The notes beneath the pieces were generated by a model, which was not told where the DNA came from, ran no database searches, and saw nothing but the letters and a program-made list of their open reading frames with translations. From an uncultured bacterium (lineage in GTDB: Bacteria > Bacillota > Clostridia > Lachnospirales > Lachnospiraceae): a DNA stretch of 10,178 nucleotides. Positions 5,927 through 10,178 of the stretch are shown here, in pieces. The stretch is taken from positions 1 to 10,178 of the forward strand of contig CAJMON010000092.1 in the NCBI GenBank assembly GCA_905214955.1. The letters are read 5' to 3'. Each line of letters opens with the position of its first letter. Position 1 is the first letter of the stretch. The position numbers and the translations under genes were made by a program.

Positions 5927-7480
5927 ATGATTCAGAATCCGATATTAAAGGGCTTTTGCCCGGACCCCAGCATTGTGCGGGTGGGGGAAGATTATTATCT
6001 GGTGAATTCGACCTTTGAGTGGTGGCCGGGTGTCAGACTGTGGCATTCCAAAGATCTGGTGAACTGGGAACAGCTCCCATCACCTTTGAACCGGGTATCT
6101 CAGCTGGACATGCTGGGTGATCCGACCTCCGGAGGAATCTGGGCTCCCGATCTTACTTATGATGGAAAACGGTTTTATCTGGTCTTTACCGATGTAAAGA
6201 CCAAAAAAGGACGGTATTATAACAATCACAACTATGTGGTATGGGCGGACAGCATTTACGGTCCGTGGTCAGAGCCGGTTTATTTAAACAGCACCGGGTT
6301 TGATCCTTCCATGCTTCATGATACTGACGGACGGAAATATGTGGTAAATATGCGCAATGGCTTTAAAGGTGTCCTGGTACAGGAATATGACCCGGTAAGC
6401 CAGAAGCTCATTGGTGAGGTACGCAATGTATTCAGGGGGACAAAGATCGGATTTACAGAAGGACCTCACATTTACCATATTGGAGAATGGTATTACTGCC
6501 TGGTGGCAGAAGGGGGAACCGGTTATGGCCACTGTGTGACCATGGCACGTTCAAAATCCATCTGGGGACCTTACGAGGTGGACCCGGAAAATCCAATGGC
6601 AACTTCGGATCAGGACAATCCCGAACTTCTGCAGAAATGCGGACACGGAGATCTGGTGGAGACGCCGGATGGAGAATGGTATCTGGTGCATCTGTGTGCC
6701 AGACCGCCCAAAGGAAAAAAACGCTGCCTGCTTGGCAGAGAAACCGGTATTCAGAAAGTATACTGGAATGAAGAAGGCTGGCTGCGGCTGACAAGTGGAG
6801 GCCGCATAGCTCAGAATGAAACAGAAGGGCCATCGGGCGGGGAAGCAGCACTGCTTCCTACAGCCCCGGAGTCTGGAAAAGATGATTTTGACAGCCCCGA
6901 GCTTGGCGTGCGCTACAGCATTCCAAGAGTTCCGCTGGGAGACAAGATATCTTTCACAGAGCGCCCCGGATGGCTGAGACTTTATGGGCAGGAATCTTTG
7001 AATTCCCTGCATCATGTAAGCCTGGTGGCAGTCAGACAGACCGAATACCATGCATATGCACAGACCTGCATGGAATTTGATCCTGCCTGCCCGGAACAGC
7101 TGGCAGGCCTGGCTTACATGTATGATGCGGCTAATTTCTATCTGTTCGGAAAAATCCGGGAGGATGACGGCAGACAGATGCTGACTGTGGTAAAAAGCGA
7201 CTGGCTGGCCGTGACAGATGAGATAGACCCCATCCCCCTTCCTGAGGGGAAACGGATCTGGCTGCGTATCGAAACGGATGGAGAGACGGCGAGGTGCCTG
7301 TATTCCCTGGACGGAGAGAACTTTATGGATACAGGTGCCAGACTGGACACCGAACTTCTGACAGACGAACACTGCAGAGGTTTTACAGGCGCCCATTTTG
7401 GTATGTACTGCCACGATATGACAGGAAAACACCTTTATGCAGACTTTGACAGCTTTGACTGTTACTGCTCACCAATGTGA
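5927..7480 (+). CDS. GH43 beta-xylosidase-type glycosidase (XynB-like, with C-terminal beta-sandwich)
   Basis: A 517-residue cytoplasmic enzyme expected to remove terminal beta-xylose (some relatives also alpha-arabinofuranose) from short oligosaccharides. Residues 1-295 form the five-bladed propeller of GH43. The three catalytic acids are visible: Asp13 in CPDPS (general base), Asp126 in GFDPS (pKa modulator) and Glu178 in TEGPH (general acid). GGIWAPDL (69-76), CGHGDLVE (238-245) and GRETGIQKVYW (270-280) are further landmarks of the XynB/SXA-type subfamily. Residues about 319-513 are the accessory C-terminal sandwich domain that caps the active site in this subfamily. Length is slightly below the usual 530-540. 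AAGGAGG (5914-5920) lies six bases before the ATG, sharing bases with the previous stop, so the two genes are tightly coupled. Its 3' end overlaps the convergent araC-type gene by 19 bp. Family call is strong; xylosidase versus arabinosidase is inferred. Confidence 0.93.
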   Translation: MIQNPILKGFCPDPSIVRVGEDYYLVNSTFEWWPGVRLWHSKDLVNWEQLPSPLNRVSQLDMLGDPTSGGIWAPDLTYDGKRFYLVFTDVKTKKGRYYNNHNYVVWADSIYGPWSEPVYLNSTGFDPSMLHDTDGRKYVVNMRNGFKGVLVQEYDPVSQKLIGEVRNVFRGTKIGFTEGPHIYHIGEWYYCLVAEGGTGYGHCVTMARSKSIWGPYEVDPENPMATSDQDNPELLQKCGHGDLVETPDGEWYLVHLCARPPKGKKRCLLGRETGIQKVYWNEEGWLRLTSGGRIAQNETEGPSGGEAALLPTAPESGKDDFDSPELGVRYSIPRVPLGDKISFTERPGWLRLYGQESLNSLHHVSLVAVRQTEYHAYAQTCMEFDPACPEQLAGLAYMYDAANFYLFGKIREDDGRQMLTVVKSDWLAVTDEIDPIPLPEGKRIWLRIETDGETARCLYSLDGENFMDTGARLDTELLTDEHCRGFTGAHFGMYCHDMTGKHLYADFDSFDCYCSPM

Positions 7481-8355
7481 GACTGAGGACGGACTGCCGG
7501 TGCCTGGGTATCTTTCAGGTATTGGCGGCGGTATTTGAGAGGGGAAGTCTCCGTGTGTTTGCGGAACACCTTCTCAAAATACGTCACGCTCTCGTAGCCA
7601 AGGGAGGAAGCAATGTCCGAGACCGGAAGCGTGGTCTCGGCGAGAATCTTTCTTGCCTGCTGGATGCGGTTGACATTGATGTATTCGTTGACGGTATAAC
7701 CGGTGCATTCTTTGAAAACCCGGCTTAAATAGCTTTTGCTCATGTAAAAATGCTGGGCAACCTGCTCTAAGGAGCCGGCATCTGCGTAGTGATCACAGAT
7801 GTAGGCAGCGATTTCAGAGATCCGCCTGTGAATGGGAGAATCTGAGAGAAGTTCGGGTTCGCTGCGCTGAAAGTACCGCAGGGAAAAGACGAGAAGGCGG
7901 GTGAGCTTTTCAAGCGCCATCAGCCGAAAGCCTGGATCCTGGGTGGCAAGTTCATCGGCAATGCCGTCAAACAGGGAAAGAATATAGGATTGATTTTCCG
8001 GGCTTACCTGGATGATACCCTGATGAAGACGAAAAAAATCCGGAAGGCTGAGTTCTCCTGTGGAGGCCAGCATGGAAGAGAGTGGTTCTTCATTCAGCTC
8101 CAGAACAATGCGTTCATGGTAATTTTCACCATACTGGCTGGTCATGTGAATGACATTCCGGTTGATAAAGACCAGGCTGCCGGGCTGGACATGGTAGAGA
8201 CGGTTTTCAATAAAATAGCTCCGCTCCCCGCGGATGAGATAATAGATCTCATATTCATCGTGGGTGTGTTTAAAGGGCATATTGAATTCATAGTTTCGGA
8301 TGATGCGGCTGATGGTAATGCCATCCATTGCCTTATCGTAAATAACCTGGCGCAT
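7462..8355 (-). CDS. AraC-family transcriptional regulator with N-terminal cupin sensor
   Basis: A 297-residue DNA-binding regulator, probably sensing a sugar derived from this pathway. Residues about 20-75 form the cupin half: FKHTHDEYEIYYLIRG (28-43), then HVQPGSLVFINRNVIH (55-70). Residues about 180-280 carry the two helix-turn-helix units of the AraC/XylS domain: SLEQVAQHFYMSKSYLSRVF (195-214) and SDIASSLGYESVTYFEKVF (246-264), ending in PLKYRRQ. The longer reading frame reaches 8460, but the ATG at 8355 has AGGAG (plus-strand CTCCT at 8366-8370) ten bases upstream and starts at the usual place for the family, so it is preferred. It is divergent from the GH4 gene and convergent with the GH43 gene. 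Position suggests it activates the GH4 promoter and perhaps the main operon. Ligand unknown. Confidence 0.93.
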   Translation of the reverse strand: MRQVIYDKAMDGITISRIIRNYEFNMPFKHTHDEYEIYYLIRGERSYFIENRLYHVQPGSLVFINRNVIHMTSQYGENYHERIVLELNEEPLSSMLASTGELSLPDFFRLHQGIIQVSPENQSYILSLFDGIADELATQDPGFRLMALEKLTRLLVFSLRYFQRSEPELLSDSPIHRRISEIAAYICDHYADAGSLEQVAQHFYMSKSYLSRVFKECTGYTVNEYINVNRIQQARKILAETTLPVSDIASSLGYESVTYFEKVFRKHTETSPLKYRRQYLKDTQAPAVRPQSHIGEQ

Positions 8356-8506
8356 ACGTTCTTTTCTCCTGGATGAGTGGTGAAGGGGATGTCCGAAGAA
8401 CATCGGCTTTTTACAGAAAGCCTTTGGACACGGTAAACATGAAGTATAAAAAGTATACACAATTTTATAAAAGATGTCTACAGAGAAAAAGAAAGGAAGA
8501 TTTATT
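8356..8506. promoter_or_regulatory. Divergent control region between araC-type gene and GH4 gene
   Basis: This 151-bp gap must hold promoters for both strands. The leftward promoter is clear (annotated separately). Rightward, only poor combinations are seen, for example TTGGAC (8424-8429), a 15-bp spacer and TATAAA (8445-8450), or TATAAA at 8466-8471 with no -35. That fits a promoter needing an activator. AAGTATA is repeated at 8442-8448 and 8451-8457. Two adjacent inverted repeats lie in the leader of the regulator: GATGTCC (8388-8394) / GAACATC (8398-8404) with one mismatch, and a perfect GGCTTT (8405-8410) / AAAGCC (8417-8422). They could be operators or leader hairpins. Confidence 0.55.
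8452..8480 (-). promoter_or_regulatory. Sigma-A promoter of the araC-type gene
   Basis: Read on the minus strand, TAGACA (8480-8475, 5 of 6 matches to the -35 consensus) is followed by a 17-bp spacer and TATACT (8457-8452, 5 of 6 matches to the -10). Transcription would start near 8445, giving a leader of about 90 bases with two inverted repeats before the ATG at 8355. The -10 lies over the AT-rich block that must also serve the rightward GH4 promoter, so the two promoters probably interfere or share a regulator. Confidence 0.6.
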
Positions 8507-9907
8507 ATGAAATACGCAAATGGACGTGTATCAGATGTACAGATTGCTTATATCGGCGGCGGTTCCCGCGGATGGGCATGGACTTTTATGACGGACTTAG
8601 CTCTGGAGCCTTCCATGAGCGGTACTATCCGTCTCTATGATATCGATGAGGAGGCTGCAAAAGCCAACGAAGTTATCGGAAATCGTGTAAGTGCCAGAGA
8701 AGAAGCAGTTGGGAAATGGGAGTACAAGACCTACTCTACCATTGGCGAAGCTCTGACAGGCGCAGACTTTGTAGTAATCTCCATTCTGCCGGGTACCTTT
8801 GATGAGATGGCAGTGGATGTTCATATGCCGGAGCGCCTTGGCATCTGGCAGTCAGTCGGTGATACAGCTGGCCCTGGCGGAATCATCCGTGCACTGCGTA
8901 CCATCCCGATGTATGTCACCATTGCAGAAGCGATCCGCGATTATGCTCCAAAGGCATGGGTCATCAACTACACCAACCCCATGAGCCTGTGCGTAAAGAC
9001 TCTGTATCATGTATTCCCGGAGATTAAAGCATTTGGCTGCTGCCACGAAGTATTCGGAACTCAGAAGGTTCTGCGCGGAATCGTAGAGGAAGTTTACGGA
9101 CTGAAAGATATTCCCAGACAGGACATTTACGTAAACGTACTTGGTATCAATCACTTTACTTGGTTTGATTATGCTTCTTACAAGGGAATTGACCTGTTCC
9201 CGGTTTACAAAAAATATGTGGATGAGCATTTTGAAGAAGGCTTTAAAGAGAGAGACACCAACTGGGCAAACTCTTCTTTTGCCTGCTGCCACCGCGTAAA
9301 ATTCGACCTGTTCCGCCGCTATGGTCTGATTGCTGCAGCCGGTGACCGTCATCTGGCTGAGTTCATGCCGGGTGATGAGTATCTGAAAGATCCGGAGACT
9401 GTAGAAGGCTGGAAATACGGCCTGACTACGGTAGACTGGAGAAAGAATGACCTGAAGAACCGTCTGGAGAAGAGCCACAAGCTCTTAGCTGGTGAGGAAG
9501 AAGTTGAACTGAAACCGACTGGCGAGGAAGGCATCCTTCTGATCAAGGCTCTGTGTGGTCTGGACCGTATGGTCAGCAATGTTAACATCCCGAATACCAA
9601 CCTGCAGATTCCGAACCTGCCAGCAGATGCAGTAGTAGAAACCAACGCAGTCTTCGAGAGAGATTCCATCCGTCCGCTGGTAGCAGGAAACGTTCCGGAG
9701 AACGTAAAAGCACTGCTGATGCCGCATATTGAGAACCATGAGTACACACTGAAAGCTGCTCTGACCTGTGACAAAGAGCTGGTTGTAAAAGCATTTATGA
9801 ATGACCCGAATGTAAAGGGCAAGAAGTGCAGCGAAGCAGATGTACGCAAACTGGTTGATGATATGATTGCAGGAACCATCAAATATCTGCCGGAAGGCTG
9901 GAAATAA
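8507..9907 (+). CDS. GH4 glycosidase, probable alpha-galacturonidase (LplD-like)
   Basis: A 466-residue cytoplasmic enzyme of family GH4, which cleaves by an oxidation/elimination mechanism needing NAD+ and a divalent metal. Residues 11-23 hold the Rossmann nucleotide site (GGGSRGW at 17-23). NYTNP is at 154-158. The metal site is Cys179-His180-Glu181-Val182 with a second His in GINHF (213-217, His216). In GH4 the residues after this Cys track specificity. CHEV is the signature reported for alpha-galacturonidases such as Bacillus subtilis LplD, in contrast to CHSV (alpha-galactosidase) and CN-P (phospho-glycosidases). The ATG at 8507 is chosen because AGGAAG (8494-8499) sits seven bases upstream. 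An earlier in-frame ATG at 8474 adds 11 residues and has no ribosome site. It has its own upstream control region, is divergent from the regulator, and ends at a strong terminator. Family call is very strong; specificity rests on the motif. Confidence 0.92.
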   Translation: MKYANGRVSDVQIAYIGGGSRGWAWTFMTDLALEPSMSGTIRLYDIDEEAAKANEVIGNRVSAREEAVGKWEYKTYSTIGEALTGADFVVISILPGTFDEMAVDVHMPERLGIWQSVGDTAGPGGIIRALRTIPMYVTIAEAIRDYAPKAWVINYTNPMSLCVKTLYHVFPEIKAFGCCHEVFGTQKVLRGIVEEVYGLKDIPRQDIYVNVLGINHFTWFDYASYKGIDLFPVYKKYVDEHFEEGFKERDTNWANSSFACCHRVKFDLFRRYGLIAAAGDRHLAEFMPGDEYLKDPETVEGWKYGLTTVDWRKNDLKNRLEKSHKLLAGEEEVELKPTGEEGILLIKALCGLDRMVSNVNIPNTNLQIPNLPADAVVETNAVFERDSIRPLVAGNVPENVKALLMPHIENHEYTLKAALTCDKELVVKAFMNDPNVKGKKCSEADVRKLVDDMIAGTIKYLPEGWK

Positions 9908-9933
9908 ACAGTAAAATATGATAAGATCAAAAG

Positions 9934-9960
9934 GGAAATTCCATAGGGAATTTCCTTTTT
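9934..9960 (+). terminator. Intrinsic terminator after the GH4 gene
   Basis: GGAAATTCC (9934-9942) and GGAATTTCC (9947-9955) form a 9-bp stem with a 4-base ATAG loop, followed by five T residues (9956-9960). Upstream A residues can pair with the T run, so it may work in both directions. It lies 26 bases past the GH4 stop and is the first clean terminator on the + strand after the promoter at 388. Confidence 0.85.
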
Positions 9961-10040
9961 GCGTATAAAAAACGCTTTGCAAAGAGCGTGCTGCGGCGGC
10001 AGAGAAGTGCGCTGCGGGAAAGCTGCGCCAGCCAAAAAGG
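9961..10040. repeat. GC-rich palindromic intergenic patch, probable dispersed repeat
   Basis: An abrupt GC-rich block between the terminator and the AT-rich IS end. It contains a 10-bp palindrome CTTTGCAAAG (9975-9984) set inside ACGCT (9972-9976) / AGCGT (9985-9989), and a CTGC (9991-9994) / GCAG (9999-10002) mini-hairpin. GCGT at 9961-9964 can also pair with ACGC at 9972-9975. It is open in at least two + frames but has no start with a ribosome site. Composition and folding resemble an intergenic repeat, as at the left edge of the window. I have an unverified recollection of similar patches in Blautia-type genomes. Confidence 0.4.
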
Positions 10041-10178
10041 AGAAACTTATAAGTAACTAAACATATTGCTTAATATAGTTAAATGTGTTTAAATGTACCT
10101 ATGGAGGTATTATTATGAACACATCAAATATCACGAATTATAAACCAAAAGATTTTGCTGAATTAATAGGTGTTTCTG
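10041..10178 (+). mobile_element. Left end of an IS607-family insertion sequence (partial)
   Basis: The DNA changes from GC-rich to AT-rich around 10040, and an IS607-type transposase gene begins at 10115, so this is read as the left end of such an element. The exact boundary is not certain because IS607 elements lack terminal inverted repeats; the GG at 10039-10040 is one possible junction. The end carries repeats of TAAAYRT: TAAACAT at 10058-10064 and TAAATGT at 10080-10086 and 10090-10096, the last two 10 bp apart. Spaced short repeats are what transposase subunits bind at IS607 ends. A weak promoter, TTGCTT (10066-10071) with TTAAAT (10089-10094) and a 17-bp spacer, could drive the transposase. 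The rest of the element lies outside the window. Confidence 0.6.
10115..10178 (+). CDS. tnpA: IS607-family serine transposase/resolvase TnpA, N-terminal fragment (cut by window end)
   Basis: Only 21 codons are visible. After a short leader, residues 9-21 read YKPKDFAELIGVS, the opening of the MerR-like helix-turn-helix that starts IS607 TnpA proteins (typically continuing with a Lys-Thr-Leu-Gln-Arg-Trp-Asp segment). The family joins this DNA-binding head to a small serine-recombinase domain of about 140 residues, which would lie beyond the window. GGAGG (10103-10107) is seven bases before the ATG, so the start is well supported. IS607 elements often carry a tnpB gene downstream. An alternative is another MerR-headed recombinase, but the motif is characteristic. 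Confidence 0.8.
   Translation, partial: MNTSNITNYKPKDFAELIGVS

Noticed and set aside
6551..7432. 293-codon minus-strand frame within the GH43 gene
   Set aside because: Contained in a gene with intact catalytic motifs; low-complexity, Cys/His/Phe-rich composition typical of antisense shadows.
8424..8439. cre-like (CcpA) sequence TTGGACACGGTAAACA before the GH4 gene
   Set aside because: It misses a conserved position and has a one-base spacing error against the cre consensus, so it is not called.
8356..8460. Upstream extension of the regulator to an ATG at 8460
   Set aside because: The extra 35 residues carry no cupin sequence and overlap the promoter region; the ATG at 8355 has its own ribosome site.

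Overview
The window reads as a carbohydrate-uptake locus from a gut-type Firmicute, most likely a Lachnospiraceae member (Blautia-like). This rests on strong AGGAGG ribosome sites, moderate-GC genes separated by AT-rich gaps, an ABC sugar importer with no ATPase of its own, and the apparent Lachnospiraceae character of the repeats at both edges. The taxonomic call is inference, because no rRNA or marker gene is present.

Layout. Positions 1-182 hold a GC-rich, structured, repeat-like element. Positions 183-387 are AT-rich and non-coding. A good sigma-A promoter (388-416) then drives a five-gene run on the + strand: a secreted sugar-binding protein (532-1968), two CUT1-type permeases (2042-2953 and 2970-3809), a 684-residue cytoplasmic protein resembling (alpha/alpha)6-barrel glycosidases (3861-5915), and a GH43 beta-xylosidase-type enzyme (5927-7480). 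A perfect 12-bp stem-loop separates the binding protein from the permeases. An AraC-family regulator (7462-8355, minus strand) runs tail to tail into the GH43 gene, overlapping it by 19 bp. It is divergent from a GH4 glycosidase (8507-9907) that ends in a clear intrinsic terminator. After that come another GC-rich repeat-like patch (9961-10040) and the 5' end of an IS607-type element, whose serine transposase gene starts at 10115 and runs off the window.

How the genes fit together. The importer would bring in a short oligosaccharide released outside the cell, energised by a shared ATPase encoded elsewhere. Three cytoplasmic enzymes would then take it apart. The GH4 enzyme carries Cys-His-Glu-Val at its metal site, the signature reported for alpha-galacturonidases of the Bacillus LplD type. 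The GH43 enzyme has an intact catalytic triad of the beta-xylosidase kind. Together they suggest galacturonate-containing, xylose-decorated fragments such as xylogalacturonan oligosaccharides, although acidic xylan fragments are an alternative. The 684-residue enzyme is the least understood member. No secreted glycanase is present, so the locus handles uptake and final breakdown only.

Points of most interest are the substrate logic, the uncharacterised 684-residue enzyme, a possible non-contiguous operon around the antisense araC gene, a binding protein without a lipobox cysteine, a ribosome site presented in a hairpin loop, and the repeat/IS607 junction on the right.
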